From Phorcus lineatus (Eukaryota; Mollusca; Gastropoda; Trochida; Trochidae), in NCBI GenBank assembly GCA_921293015.1, contig OV121088.1, forward strand, positions 8,555,882 through 8,619,881: 64,000 nt of DNA, written 5' to 3'. The translations under genes and the position numbers were made by a program. The notes beneath the pieces are model-generated. The model made no database searches. It saw nothing but the letters and a program-made list of their open reading frames with translations, and was not told the origin of the DNA. This document shows, one piece after another, positions 12,033 through 25,995 of this stretch. Every line of letters begins with the position of its first letter. The stretch's first letter is position 1.

Positions 12033-13698
12033 GTAAGTCAGTGCCGTATTCTCGTTAACACTGTCGCTCAAGGTAGACTGTTGTCACTTATAGTTAACCC
12101 TAGGCGAAGTACAATTTTTTTTAACACGTGAACCATAGGTTAACCATTAACCTTAGGATAATAATTGTCTTCATGGTAACCAAATGTAATTTGTTCCCCG
12201 ATCATTATTCAACAAATCAGTTTCATGTCAATAACCTGAAATGGTTAATTAATTGTCACTTTTACCTAAATAATGACTCTTTATGTTCTCCCTTCATTAG
12301 ATAGGTACCTAGATCTTATTAACCCCCTGAAAGCCATGTGCTCCCCAAGGTGCCCAGTCAGCAGTGGGTCAGTAGGTATCTTGTAAGTCACATGGCTGCT
12401 GTAGCGTTAACAAGATTGGATTAAGACGTGAGATCAAGCCGCCTACAACACTTACAGAGTTAATTATTTACTTGCAGTAGATATGGAAGCTGCCACTGTC
12501 ACTTCTTTTTTCGTGTACAATGATAAATCACATGTCAAATGCAATAGAAGGTAGTAGAAACATTGTGTTGCACCACAGGGAAGGAGCTCCCCATCCCTTG
12601 GAGAGGGAGAAAGAGATAGAAGGAAAGAAAAATAGACAGAAGGAAAGAGAAAGCATGCTGGATTTAATGGAGGCATAGCCAGCCTCGCATGTCAGCACAT
12701 TGACACTGATTGATTTATTGACAAAACAAGAATAAACTTGATTAAATTTGTAAGGTGTGTCATGAAACAAAACAATATAGTAAATCCGATTGTTTCATGC
12801 TGTTGACTGAGAGAAAGTGAAACCTTACTTCATGGTAAAGAGCTAAACAAAACAATTTCATAAATCTTGCTGATAGTGCGTCACTCTGCTTCTTATAATT
12901 TGAAACGATATTTATTTCTTTAAATGTCAAAAAAATCTTTTTCCTTTTACAATATTCACATTGTTCTTTACATTTAATTTTTTTTGAAAAATATGTTGAA
13001 ATAAGTTAAATTCAATAATAAGTTGGAAAAAAAAACCCAAATATTTTCTTGCATTGCTTTAATTGGCAAAATAAATTTCAGGGGTTTTTTTCTCTCGAGA
13101 AATTTAAAAATCTTATTGTTTCTGTTTATGATAATTACTTTTAGTTTGTTTGAAATTGCATTATGAACTCAATTTGTATGACAACTCCTATTCATGCAAC
13201 TATGATTAGCTGTCTATGCATAAACTGCACGTTAGGTTCAGCTACTGCATATAAATATATATGTGCAATATCATGATATCTGCATATCCTATCATACACA
13301 GATTTTTTAATGTTTCACTTACTTCGAAATTTTTTATTTTTATAAGTGATTTTTTTGCAAAGTGTCTTTTCAATTTAAGGAGTATATAAATTTAAGAAGG
13401 TAAAAAATTAAGTCTTTGTATTCAACAAGTAACGTGGCGGCAAGAGTATGCTGTATTGACCATTTTCTTTTAGAAAATTAAGACCAATTTTCTTGGAAAG
13501 TTCCATTTTGATTTATATGTTTTGGTTCATCTTTAGGAAATATTCAGAAAGAAAATAGATAACTCTGAAAATGAAAAAGTAACTGAAAATCAACAATATA
13601 TTGTAAATGCTGTTTACAGCAACATTTTGATCAAATTTCTCTTTACAAGATTAATGAAATATAGTATGTTCATTATTTCTGCATTTAATGGTTTAAAA

Positions 13699-13858
13699 TA
13701 GTTTTTTATATAGGCCAAAAACTTTATGTCTGACAATTACGATAAGAATGAGTTGAGAGATGTTTTTTTTCATAAAATAGTTTATGTCGTCCAAAAAATT
13801 TTCAAGTCTGACAATTTTCATAAGAATAATTTGAGAAATTTTGTTTATTTCATAAAGT
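13699..13858. repeat. Two-copy tandem repeat, ~80 bp
   Basis: The unit TAGTTT...CCAAAAA...GTCTGACAATT...CATAAGAAT...TTGAGA...TTTCATAAA occurs from about 13699 and again from about 13779, with several substitutions between copies. Confidence 0.6.
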
Positions 13859-15046
13859 ATTAAGAACTTCCTGTATTTAAGTCTTTATAAATCACTGTAA
13901 CAACTGTTTTCATTTGGGAACTAGGAGAAAACAGTTTCTCAGGAATATCATTTAATCATCACCCGACAGGCTTAACCAAATTGCGTCTTTGTCACCCAGT
14001 ATACAATTAAAGGATTATCATTTTTTGATAAAAGGAAACATATTTTCAGCATATGTTTATTGATGAAAACCTGCATGCTGAGTTCCCATGTCGAGGATAT
14101 TTGATTAATTTTAATTGTTCCTTTATCAGATAAGCTCTAAGATTTTAATGTTATTTATGTTTCTAAAGTGATAAAATTCTGTTAAACTTATATACTTTCA
14201 AAAGAAATTATTGTGAGTTGATAATTTTTTATGGGTGAAGAGTTGGGTGTCAATAAATCATAAAAAGAGTTGAGGTTTTGTGACATGATCCATTTCCCTT
14301 TTACAAATACGTTTTTATAATGAAACTGCTCTGCAGATTTTGATTAGGAAAATTTATGATATTTATTCTTCATTAAGTGAGTTGAGAAAGAAATGCTGGT
14401 GTGCTGTTGTATCCATGACATCATGTTACGTGTATACTTCTTCAAAAAAGAAAAAAAGGAGATATTAATGGGATGAAATGATGGCCACTTATCTTGAGAT
14501 TTAACACATGTGCAGGCGGTTTGAATACCCAATATATCAGAAAGTTCACCCAAGTGCTTCTAGTTGATGAAAGCATAATGTAACACTAAATAACTTTTCT
14601 AACTTGAGTACCAAGTTATTTGTTTAGCTCCTTAAAAAACCTGATACCGGAATAATTTGCTCAACTGACTCTGTTTTAGTTGAAATGTTTATTGCCATGA
14701 CTATAATTCAGATATGTAATGAATTTTGTTTTGATACGTAAATGTGTGTATATGTATGTATATTTAAATAGTGTTTTTATTGAATTGAAAAAAATTGCTG
14801 ACATTGCACTAATGAAATGGTTGCAAATAGATACAGGGTATTATGTTTATTTTAGAACTAGGTGATTGTATATTTATTAAAATTATATATGGTTATGTGT
14901 ATATCAAAAAGCTAGGGATGTGGTATTATGAAATAGATATTAATTAATTGTTCTTATTAAACCAAAGAAACCTGTTGCATATATATGCATATTACAGAAC
15001 ATATAAAGAACCAGTTTTATTTTGTGTATATATTAAAGAAATTAAG

Positions 15047-15073
<27 letters not shown>
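15047..15073. repeat. (TA)n microsatellite
   Basis: A run of alternating T and A about 27 bases long within AT-rich intron. Confidence 0.9.
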
Positions 15074-15077
<4 letters not shown>

Positions 15078-15809
15078 TAGGTTGTTGAAAAAGGATTATA
15101 ATGTAGTGATTCTATTGTGAAAATGAAATCTCTGATTTTTTGTAACTTTCAAATTGAAATTTAAACAACTCTATATCCTGAAAGCTTTGTAAGTTTTGAA
15201 AAGAATCAATTGACATTTAGTTTCTATCATCATTTCTTTTAATATCAAGCATATTAATTTCTCATGCTAACTTTAATATGATATGTGTAAAGTTAGTATA
15301 ATGTTCTTTTGGCATTCATAAAATATCAAAGTTTATAATTGTTTTGGGAATTATATATTCATATCAATTTACATATTGAAATTTAAACTTTCCTCCTAAG
15401 TCTTCTAAGCAATTATCTTTTCCCCAAACTTTATCATTTATTTTGATATCATCAACAATTTTTGAAATACTTCACAGGAAACTGTTAACCTGTGTCTATT
15501 CTGCACCAAAATAAATAAGAAGATTGTTGTGATGTATCTGATTAGCACCACCCCGACCCTGCCTGCAATGATTTGCTTTAGGGTGAAAGTAATCTCAGGC
15601 AAAACTTGATTGAAAAGTTTGGTGTGAGAAATTGGAAGCAATCCTGAAGAATGTGCCAGTTGATAGATGATGGAGAGACATTGAGATAACTCTAACTTTA
15701 CTTATCGCAGGATGTTTTTTTAACAAGATTTGCCACCTCTCTGTATCGATAGTTTCTGACGCCTCGCTCTCTGATACATCAGCTCAACCGAGCTCACCTG
15801 TTGTACATT

Positions 15810-16345
15810 TACTTCTCATTTCATTTGTAGCGGAGCTGACAGATTTGATTGTCTGTTTTAGGCTATTAGATAATTCAAGGGTTCTAAGTAGTGTATTTGC
15901 TAGTGCGAGTGAAAATTCTGTCATGGTGTAGGTATAAGTATTACAGAAACATTTCATTTGTAGGCAGGCTGAGAGATTTGATTGTTTTACGCTATTAGAT
16001 AATTCAAGGTTTCTAAGTAGACTATTTGCTAGTGCAAGTGAAAATTCTGGTCATGGTGTAGGTATAAGTATTACGGAAACATTTCATTTGTAGGCGAGCT
16101 GAGAGATTTGATTGTATGTTTTAGGCTGTTAGATAATTCAAGGGTTCTAAGTTCTTCTTTTTGTTTATTATTGTTAGCAAGAGAAAACACTTTTTTGATG
16201 GTAAAGGGATTTTGGGTATTATGGACAAATTTCAGTTACAATCGAACTGACAGATTTGACTATCTATTTTATGCTATAAAATAATTCAAGTGTATGAAGT
16301 GGTTCTTTTGGCGATAGGATTAACAAGAAAAACAGTGTTAGTATA
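15810..16345. repeat. Four-copy tandem array, ~130-147 bp period
   Basis: CATTTCATTTGTAG starts at 15817, 15950 and 16080, and a diverged version (CAAATTTCAGTTACAATCGA) lies near 16226. Each is followed by GAGCTGA(C/G)AGATTTGATTGT...CTATTAGATAATTCAAG...CTAAGTAG. Copies 2 and 3 are the most alike and copy 4 the most decayed. It does not code. Confidence 0.8.
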
Positions 16346-19300
16346 CATCACACCAAAGTAATGTACCACGTCCGCTAGTCCAATACCCGAGATAGTGATG
16401 GTCATTCGACTAGCTTGTGGCATCATTCCGTCAAGGGATATAGATTTTAGGACCCTCAACTCAAGTTGCTACAATTTATCCTCAATCGCGCGGAGTTATC
16501 TATGAGTGGATGCACTGGAAGCCACGATCGGGCAGGTCGTTAAATTGATTCGATAACAATAATCATAAATATCACCGGTCTATTGAGTCGACTGGACATA
16601 GGAACTATAGTTGCATCAGGAATATTATTCACAGGCCACTTTGCGCACATTAGGGGAATCTGATGAACGATGTCTGCTATTTATCATCCAGGGACGTTCA
16701 AAGTCTCCCAGTCTCTTGGGCAAACGGCACTTGATCTCAGTTTTATTTGAGTTTTTCATCGAAAGAGCATATAGCTACTTATTTACAAAACTAGGCTTAA
16801 GTAGATGGTTTACATATCAGTGTATAAATGTCAAGATGCGTAGATACAAGTTATATCGCACATAGACCCGATGGTCTGCAACCAATAAAATATTGATGTT
16901 TGTTGTGGCTTTATGGTGTATATTTATTATCCCCCTTAGCTTTCATAACCCAAATATTGGGCACTGGCATATGATTCACTGGGTTATTTTGTTATAAAAG
17001 TGTGTAAAATATTTTGGTTAAACCACAAATCCCGTGAAATATTAATCTTATCTTCAATTGATGTTGCAATTTGTTTTATTTTTTCATTCTCAATTCATTT
17101 TTTATCATTGAAACTTTTACTTCATTTTGAATATTTTCTCATAAAACCATTTAAGACATATTGAGACATGATATATAAGACAAGTTGAAGCATTTTGCTT
17201 AAAATTAAGGTCATTTCAATCTTAAAAGTCTTGAAATATCTATTAAAACAGAGAAAATGTTTAAAAGAAATGAGTTGTAATCTTCTTGCAAATTAACACT
17301 TGAGATTTAATTAACTCGGACACTTAACGAACTATCTGCATGAGTTGGTCTCCTTCCACTTTAAGCCAACTGTACCGCATCGTTCGAATGATTTGTCTAA
17401 TTAAAGAAAATAAAATAGATTCAGATTGGCCTGTCTCCTTAAAGCAGACAAAATGTCCACTGATTGGACCTGTGAGCTGTAGATCAGGGTGATTTAGCCA
17501 GATGAAGAAAGAAGTGAGGACTTGTTTAAGATTCAGCGATCCTCAATAGAGTCGGCTTCAATCTTTAAGCAATAAAACTTTGTTACGCTGGTCGGCATGA
17601 AAGTTCAAATTCGGCCCTGCCTCCTTGTAATTGCGAGGGGCTCAGAGTACCAAGTGCAAGGGCTGGGTGTAGGACCGTAATGGAAAAAAGAAATTATTAA
17701 TCAATGCTTTTATTTGTACTTGTCGTTTTGTGACCATTTAGAAGTGATTTACGAACTTGGAAGGGCTTAGTAGGACAATTATTTGTGTAAATGGTATACT
17801 AACTGGACAAGAGTTGCCTCCCTTATATCAACGTTAGCCTAAATTACATGAGAGGGCTGAACAGATTTCTTGATAACAAGTTCAGCGTAGTTTGTTTCCA
17901 GAGAAAAACTAACTTTGTTAAATGAATTACTCTATGCCCAGTTCGGTCTTTATTGAAAAATAAGATGTCTTTGATTTTCTGTTTTGCTTGATTTTGAAAA
18001 ACCGTAGTTATTTCCTTTCTGTCTTGATATCATATCAGAAATATATAAATGTGTGTTTGATATATCTCTTACTTCTTGCTTTACAATATTTCTCCACTTC
18101 GTTATCATCAGTACAATATGTATGTTCAGTAAGTCTGAAAAAGGCAAATGGAAAATATAAGAAAACAAGATATCTGGTTATCTTTTATTGTGGCCATACA
18201 ATATTTCAGAGTATATACATACACTTTGCATCTATATAAATATATATGTGACATCAATATGTATATATGATATATATATATATATCGAAGCCACTCATTG
18301 GGGGTGAAAAAAAATCCTTAAAAATGTTGAGTGTTCACAATGAAGAAATTATTACAAAGTCTTGCTCAGCTTTTTCTTTCTCATATAGTTTACATGCAGA
18401 CATTTTCCCCTCCCCACATGTTGTTCATAACCAAACAAAACCCAACTCTCGTTTCTACCTCCACCCTTTACAAAACCTGAATGATCATTTCTAGATTTGA
18501 TGTAATAATGGAGCAAGTTTCCTATGTTTGTGAAGTCAAGCAGAGAAATTTGACATTCAGTCTTCCTTTCTCCGCTCAACTGCTTTCAGTTGTGATTTTT
18601 TAAAATAGCCACCTTCACTATCATCGATGTCATTATGTGGATCAAATGTCCACATTCACAAAAAAAAACTTGAAAAGAATTTCAATAGACCTTCTCACAA
18701 ATGAAAATTAATGTTTCTTCCATTTTGAAACGACATGAAAAGCAGATGTTTTCATCTAGAATTAACAATACATATTTAATCTTTCATAGCCTGCCTGGTG
18801 AAACTGAATGAAAGAGGGGTCTTAGAGCAGGGATAATGGCCATGTGAAAACTGTTTCTTCTGTTTAAGGAGCTGTTTATTTATTTCTCATGGTTAAACAT
18901 CCATTATATAGTTCGCAAAACCTGGTTAAATTTCAAAAGAGGCTCCATAACTGAATGGAATTAAAAAGTCAAAACTTTGACATGAAACAAATATCTGTTT
19001 TCCATAAACCATTTATGTGATCATAATCAATTTTGAATTTATTTTACATCAAACCTTATAAAGACCTATGCTATTGCCAGTTAAAAATAATTAATGCCAA
19101 TTATAGGCATTTAATCAAATTGGGGCCAGTGAGTTAGGAAGTATTTATTTTCACAATTGTGACAGATAGAAGTAGGCTTGTCTGACTTGAACTTGGTCCA
19201 AGTCAAAACTCTCTTGTAAAAGTTAAGCTTTTAGATTGAAATTATGAAGTGTTTGGTATGTAAAACTATGACAAAATAGGATATAGCAATGAAAATACAA

Positions 19301-20149
19301 ATATTTAAATATAAGCGTGATTGTAGATATACTATTTTAAATACCTTTCTTGTTCATGTTTGTTTTCTGTCAAAATTGCTATCATGTATCAGGGTGATAT
19401 TTATAATTGTCATTCTTCTTATCTTTAAATAAATCGAATATGAATATCGGTAATAAATTACATATTTATTATTCTACACCCAAAATTTCATAAACTAGGT
19501 AAATATCTACAAACTGAGAATGTTTATATATTTGTTTTTTCATGATACAAAATAATTAAAACTGTATGTATTTTATATCTACATAAAGTTTTCAAAATTC
19601 ATTATTATGTTTATATTGACAGATAGTTAATGACAACATATTTTATCATGGTAAAACTATAACTTTATCATGTAAAACGTATTTTGATGTTGACTCAATA
19701 ATCATTAACTCCATATTACGCAACAAATTAAACTATTACTTTATGATATTATGCAGCAATGTATTTGCAGTTGACATGAATTATTAATATTATATTAGTA
19801 ATGTCATAGTCTGATGGTGTGAGGTGATATATGTTGACATCAACCTGTCATTTAGAAATCAACACACAAGTGTAGGGATGTTTCTCTAACCTCTGGTCAC
19901 CTAAGTTCAACAGAACACGTCAATGTCATTTGCCTCATCTACAGCAGTACATGGGTGGTAATCCTGGCCCATTATATACTGTTAAGGAGCCTCGATTACA
20001 GTCTTAACTCCTCATTCAACCATCTAGACTTCACAAACACAATTACATTTGTGATAATGCAAAGAATAGTTTTTGTACCGCGCATATCTGTGACAGCGCA
20101 TGCTCAGTGTATCCTTATCCTGAATTGTGCTTCAATACAGCCTATTCAA

Positions 20150-20300
20150 TGCTTCATGCAAACTTATAGATACATACCTACCTTTGTTCAGGTACCCATT
20201 TGTACAGCAGATAGATTGGATGAAGTGTCTTGTCAAGGATACAAATTCTGGTGCATCCACAGGGATTTGAACCCGGGTCATTGGCGATTTAATTCAACCA
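20150..20300 (-). mobile_element. Fragment of a different tRNA-derived SINE, minus strand
   Basis: On the minus strand the sequence reads CCCGGGTTCAAATCCCTGTGG, a good Pol III B-box (20261-20277 on +). It is followed by GATGCACCAGAATTTGTATCC, TTGACAAGACACTTCATCC and then AAATGGGTACCTGAAC. This order (B-box, 'accttggcaaggctctt'-like segment, 'aaatgggtacctg') resembles SINE bodies I know from marine invertebrates. The A-box side is not clear. The 121-residue open frame on the + strand across it is an artefact. Confidence 0.55.
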
Positions 20301-22152
20301 TGTTTACTCTGCATAAATGACTGGTCATTGTCCAAATCCTGGATTTCCAAAACAAATACTAAAGACTGAAATAAAAGGAAAATTAAATAGGCAAATATTT
20401 GTGATTGGTAACTATTGTTACTCTTTTTATTGTATGTCTAAAGATGTTTATAACGCATATATAAATAATTATATATTTTGATTTAAAAGTTTTAAATATA
20501 TTGGACAAAAATTATAAGGAATATATAAAAATTCTGAAATTACAAATTATGACATATTTTTATCTTGATCAACTGATGAAATATTTATCTTAAAATTGAT
20601 AATATCCCTAATTGATTTTGTCCAGTATATGACTTCTACAAAAAACTTTGTTGTCTGCTCGAGAATTTATTATCTTTGAATCAAAATAAATCCCATCTGT
20701 GTATGGGTTTGTAATTCATGTCACTTATGCAAATTTTTGCTCTAATGTCAATTTTCCTGCCATGATCTTAAAGTAATATCTTGACATTTAAGCCATTTTT
20801 AATTCTTTGCAAGGAAATTTCAATAACTTGTAAATCAAAAAGAAAATGTCTTCCAGATATATATATATATGTGTGTATAGACAGATATATCAAAGTTGTT
20901 TTCTGGCTGACCGTCTGATCATATTTTTGAATGCATAGAGTTTATGAGTGTTGATAAGGTATCTGAAATTTAAAAAAATCATGACAAGTTGCTGAATCGA
21001 CAGATTGTAATTGTTTTTCTCTGCTCATTAGCGTTCAGTGTGGATTTCTGATAAGCCTCGCCTCCCTCTGTGGAATTTCAACGATAGATTATTTTTTTGT
21101 TAGTTTAGAAGAAGAGCTTGTTGTAGAAATTGTAGGAATGTGAACATGTAGTCTGCAAACCTTCATATCGTGTTTTGAATTTTGCTTATGATGCATTTCA
21201 TTTAAAAACTGTTTTCAGTGACCTAATCCTGTTGACTGAAACCCACACTGTGTTCTCTTTTGAGTTATACAAAAATATTCAAGAGTTATTACAATTACTT
21301 TTTTTGGGATTAAATATGAGATATGAAATTCATTTACGAGTTAATCCAATTTATTATTTTTTTAATAATATGTTGTTGAATTTATGTTCAGCTGCTTTTA
21401 GTTGGTTTTATTGTTTATCAGTATATCAAATTTAAATTTTTGCTGTCAAAGCTTTTATTTCGAATAGTAGGTAGTTTGTGCTTTGGATAATCACATTTGT
21501 GTTACTTGTACAAGGGAAGCAACTCCTGTGGGTCTATTTACTTATAGCGAGGGATTTTACAGCACAGTTAACTATATTAACTATAGTGTAGCTGTATCCA
21601 GTGTTCGAAAACAGATTATATAATTTTCAAGAGTTTTAGAATTATTTCAATGGTTACATATATAAACTCTTGTCTAATAGGAAATTGAATACAAGTTATT
21701 TATGCTATGAAGATCACTTGCTGTTTTTTTGCAAACATTTAAACACCAATTTTTCAGAAAAATACTTACTTTAATTGTAATACTGTTAGTTACATTTATG
21801 GTTGCTTTATTTGGCTAATATATATATCTGTCACTCTCTCACATTCCAATGACAAAAAAGCCCGAGGAGCCAAGATTCATCTTTTATGAAAATGCCTGCA
21901 TAACATTTTAATGACTATGTTTTTCTCTCTTTAACTTTCTCCTAACATTGTTTGCAAATATCTTGAAAATTTCCACTAAAAATCCAAATTTTATCTCAAA
22001 TTTTTATGATAAAGGTAGCAATTGTCTAATGAGTAATCCTTCAAACAAATTCAAAGTATGCTTCTTTTAACTAAAGAAATTTTCCTTAAAAAATATAAGT
22101 TGTTGTTGATAGTTCAATGAATCCTTATTGGTAAAATTAAAGTTTCATTATG

Positions 22153-22172
22153 ATAATAATAATAATAATAAT
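22153..22172 (-). repeat. (ATA)n run, possibly the 3' tail of a minus-strand retroposon
   Basis: (ATA)n is followed by CTTTATTACCCCGAAAAG. Read on the minus strand this is ...GGTAATAAAG(TAT)n, the usual look of a LINE or SINE 3' end with a microsatellite tail. No body could be identified in the ~250 bases downstream. Confidence 0.4.
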
Positions 22173-24467
22173 ACTTTATTACCCCGAAAAGAATTCAGTT
22201 TGTATAATTACAGAGCTTGAACATACAGGAACATGCGATACATAAACAAAAACATTACATTAAATCAAAGATCATTTAACAGATGAACGCTTGATTAAGA
22301 TGATATCAGCAGGGGAAGAAGAGGGGCGGGGACATGTATCTGACTGAAGATATTACTCTTATGAGAGGCATGCATTTCATATTTCCTGCAATATACATAA
22401 TTAAAAATCTCATCTTCCAACACAGCATTTTCTAGCCAACCCCCTCCAATTGAATAAATAAATGTGATATATACTTCTCGCAATGATTAACAGTTGAGAT
22501 TAAAATTATGTCTTTCTGAGTCAAAGTTAATCCTAAGCTTCCTCTGCCAGGCTGATGCGCTTATTAGATAACTGTTTGAGATATTTACTTGGTAATTGAA
22601 GACTGTTACCCTGTTCCCTGCCCTTTTAATTTCCGCCTGCGATTACAAACCAACCAGCGGCATCAGCCTTTGTTAACAGTTGCAGGATACACACTCATCT
22701 TCGGTTGTTCCTATTCCATCCTTCAAACTGCTCCAATTTGCACGGAGAAGGCATATGGCTGACATCACAAGGCGTGCAAGTGAAGACATATGTGTTTTAT
22801 TAACGCTCGCAGACCTGTACTTACCCTGGCCTCGATAAATGCCAAATACTGATCCGCAAACATCTCGCCCCAGCTGGCGAATGGCTCCAGTCTTACAACA
22901 ACATCATTATTCATACCAAAATATTCTTCATTTTTCCATTTCACATAATTGCCTTTTGTCAAAGGAGAACAATCTCACTTTTGAATTTCAGTTTGGTTTC
23001 TATTCAAATCTTATGTTTACCTATGTTTTGTTAAAGAGACTTCTTGCATGAGCAAAGGGAGGTAATTTTGGGGACACCACCAAGAGTTGTCTGCTCTTTG
23101 ACCACAGTTTGTTTTAATTTACGTGCATAGACTCTCTGTATAATCCTTTCAATGTAAATAATTTATGCAGCAAGTTTGTATATTTTACCAACACAAAAAT
23201 ACATTATTTCTCTTTCTCTTTATGACTCATCAATGATATAATTGTGTTACATGTTTTCAGTATTTATCATTGATTAAATATTCATTAATATTATGACAAA
23301 TGGGAATCCTTATGTTTATATGTTATTACATCGTTAAAAGATTAAAATATGATAAAGCATGTAACAACTAAACAAATTCGACCAAATGTCTTCTTAGAAT
23401 TTAATAAAAATGTTGAAAATCATTAATCATTTAACAATGTTTAATATCAAAATCCCACATATCTTACTGCTACAAATATAAAGTACGGTAAATTGTGTAA
23501 TAATCGATATTGTTACTGAGGAAAGTTGGTTTTCGATTCTTCTGTCTCTGTTATTGTACCATTTCAATTTAAGAATATTCTTTACAATTATGTCATTATT
23601 ATCAATATGATGATAGTTATGGTGTACATGGTTTTAATAATTTCTGTTGGGTCGTGCTGTTTGTTTGTCTACCTGGAGGTCCGCACAGGTGAAATTACAT
23701 CGTTAAAATCCTCAGACCCACGAGTCATTGTGATGAAAGAGTAAAACATTCTCTCAACTGTTGCCTGGATTTTCTCCTTGTGAATAAATGTTTGGACGAC
23801 TCTGTTTGCGATATGGAAACGCGGGTTAAATGTATTCTATGCGTGCAACACCCCTCGTTTCACAGCGCTATGGGGGGACAATCGTGTTCTAGTCGTGAAT
23901 GCAGTGTACTTGGTGAACCCACTGCTAGTCTCAATCAGGTCTGCTCAACTTAGATATAGCATTGAACCTACCCTGCGCTATTTGCTCTAGCGCTCGCTCA
24001 GGATAGTGTGAAGACATCTCTCGCTTTCAAAGCAAAATAGTGTATTTATGAGGCCTTAATTTAGTGTTATACAAGCTGTAGGGTGAGACTTTGCCTTTTG
24101 AAAACACGCTCAAGTCTTTGTAATTTATTTGTCTCTTGCATACACATTTGACCCCTACCTGAGTAATTTGAGATTCAAATGGATTCAATAATGCAGTGGC
24201 TGTGTCTTCTGAATGTCTTTTGAAGCTCTTGGGTGATGTTGTATTGTACAGGGCTTTCACTCCAGAAAAGCAAGGATTTAAAGCATGTGCATAAGTTTAA
24301 GTCTGTTTAGTTTGGGGAAGATTTGCTTTGCTAAACTTATGCTTCCGTCAATAGAAAACTTCTTGTGTGTGTCCAAGTATTTTTGTTGAGATTTATGTGC
24401 AATCAAACTACAGTTATGTAAATCTTGAAATAACCATTTCGTGAATATTATTGTATTCACATTTTTG

Positions 24468-24546
24468 GAAAGGACTATTTATAATTATGTTTAGAAAGGA
24501 CTATTTATAATTATGTTTAGAAAGGACTATTGATAATTAAGTTTAG
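24468..24546. repeat. Three tandem copies of a 26-bp unit
   Basis: GAAAGGACTATTTATAATTA (first 20 bases of the unit) starts at 24468, 24494 and 24520. The last copy has two substitutions. This is a recent local duplication. Confidence 0.9.
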
Positions 24547-25214
24547 CTGCACTTACATTTCTTCACAAGAGCAAAATCACTAAGAACTTTAAATATTGTT
24601 AATGTTCACACCCAAAACGTTCAAGTTTATCAATCCACATTCTCTGGTTAAGAAATTAATTTAGTGTTGAATGATTTAGAGGCTTGAATATTCTTAACTC
24701 TTATGGCTTTTCCATATTGAATGCAAACTTAAAATATATAAGGAATAATTAAATGCATGATGCTTTACCATAATACATATATTCATCATACAATTTTTCA
24801 TAAAATATGTATTCACATATTATAACATGATGAATTTCACTTCTTTCTAGGGGGTAAATAGCTGTATATGGCTTTCTCACAAAAGCACTTTGTCACCGAT
24901 GACAGCAAGTTATGCATTTAATCAGAATGGCAATGGAGGTGAAATACTGCCCGGCATGACCCCAGCGGTGAAAACCACACTAAACATATTTCCAGAGAAT
25001 TTGTGAGATATTTCCATTGTATGGAAAACAGGAACAAAAGCACTGAGTGACTGGCCCTGGCATTGCCAACAAACCGCCTTGCACTGTCTTAGTTACGCTC
25101 TTGTGTTTTTTGACACAACACGGCAGTGTTATGTTACTGTTAGGGTTCGAATGTTGCCTCTGTATTGTTACTGTTCCCACATCACGCACATTCAGGGTCA
25201 GTGCCTACAACTCT

Positions 25215-25490
25215 GCTTAAACTTGATATTCTGTCCCCGAATTTGTAGGACCTTATCTATCTATCCCTACCCTTATCCATGGCTACCTTACCCATCTATC
25301 CCTACCCTCATTCGGTCACCATATATATGATCTTCTGCTCCCAAATTTGTTGCAAATATATCCTGCTGTATCCTAGCTTTCTACCCTTACTGCTGTACCA
25401 TATATGATATTCTGCCTCCAGTAATTGAAAATATATCCTGTTTGATCCTGTTAGATAAATATTCCCGTACCGTAGCAATGTACCTCAAAA
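25215..25490. repeat. Degenerate tandem repeat, ~83-95 bp, three copies
   Basis: The motif GATATTCTG(T/C)CCCC is seen near 25226, as GATCTTCTGCTCCCAAATTTG near 25328 and as GATATTCTGCCTCCAGTAATTG near 25408. Each is followed by AAATATATCCTG or TATCCCTACC-like text. Copies are strongly diverged. Confidence 0.45.
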
Positions 25491-25632
25491 CTTCCCTCAT
25501 TTACCAATATGAAAGCCTGCAAGTGCAGTCAGCCTTAATTTGGGAAAGGTCAGGACATCTTTAAAAGGCATTTTAGAATTTGTAGAGTTAAAGGATAATG
25601 AGTTGTATGGTTAATCAACTTCTTGATTGCAG

Positions 25633-25995
25633 TTTTGGTGTATAAGTTACAGTCAATATGTCAAATCAGTCATTTCGTCAAATGCTTAAATAGATCAGGC
25701 ATTTTATCAAATGACTGCCACGGTCAGTCATTTGATTATATGACTAATTTTCCTAGGCTTGATGCTCTGAAATAAAAATATCTGTTCATCAAAAATCTCT
25801 TTTCTGATATATAGGCATTTAGTTAGATGCCTGGTCTTATTTTTCAGTCATTTAGTTAAATGACTGAAAAAATTAGTCATTTTGTAAAGTGCCTGGTGGT
25901 CATAGTCATTTGATCAAATGACTAAATCGTTCAGGCATTTGGCAAAATGACTTATTTGACATATTGACTGTAACATATAGTAACACCAATATCAG
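25633..25995. mobile_element. Long-TIR MITE (~340 bp) built from AGTCATTT palindromes
   Basis: The left arm TTACAGTCAATATGTCAAAT (from about 25646) matches the right end ATTTGACATATTGACTGTAA (ending about 25975) as a perfect 20-bp inverted repeat. Both arms continue inward for about 100 bp with mismatches. Outward similarity (TTGGTGTA / TAACACCAA) extends the element to about 25633-25990. Inside, CAGTCATTT and AAATGACTG motifs recur in both orientations, including a perfect 20-bp palindrome at 25904-25923. This is a non-autonomous DNA transposon relic or foldback element. No transposase is present. Confidence 0.75.
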
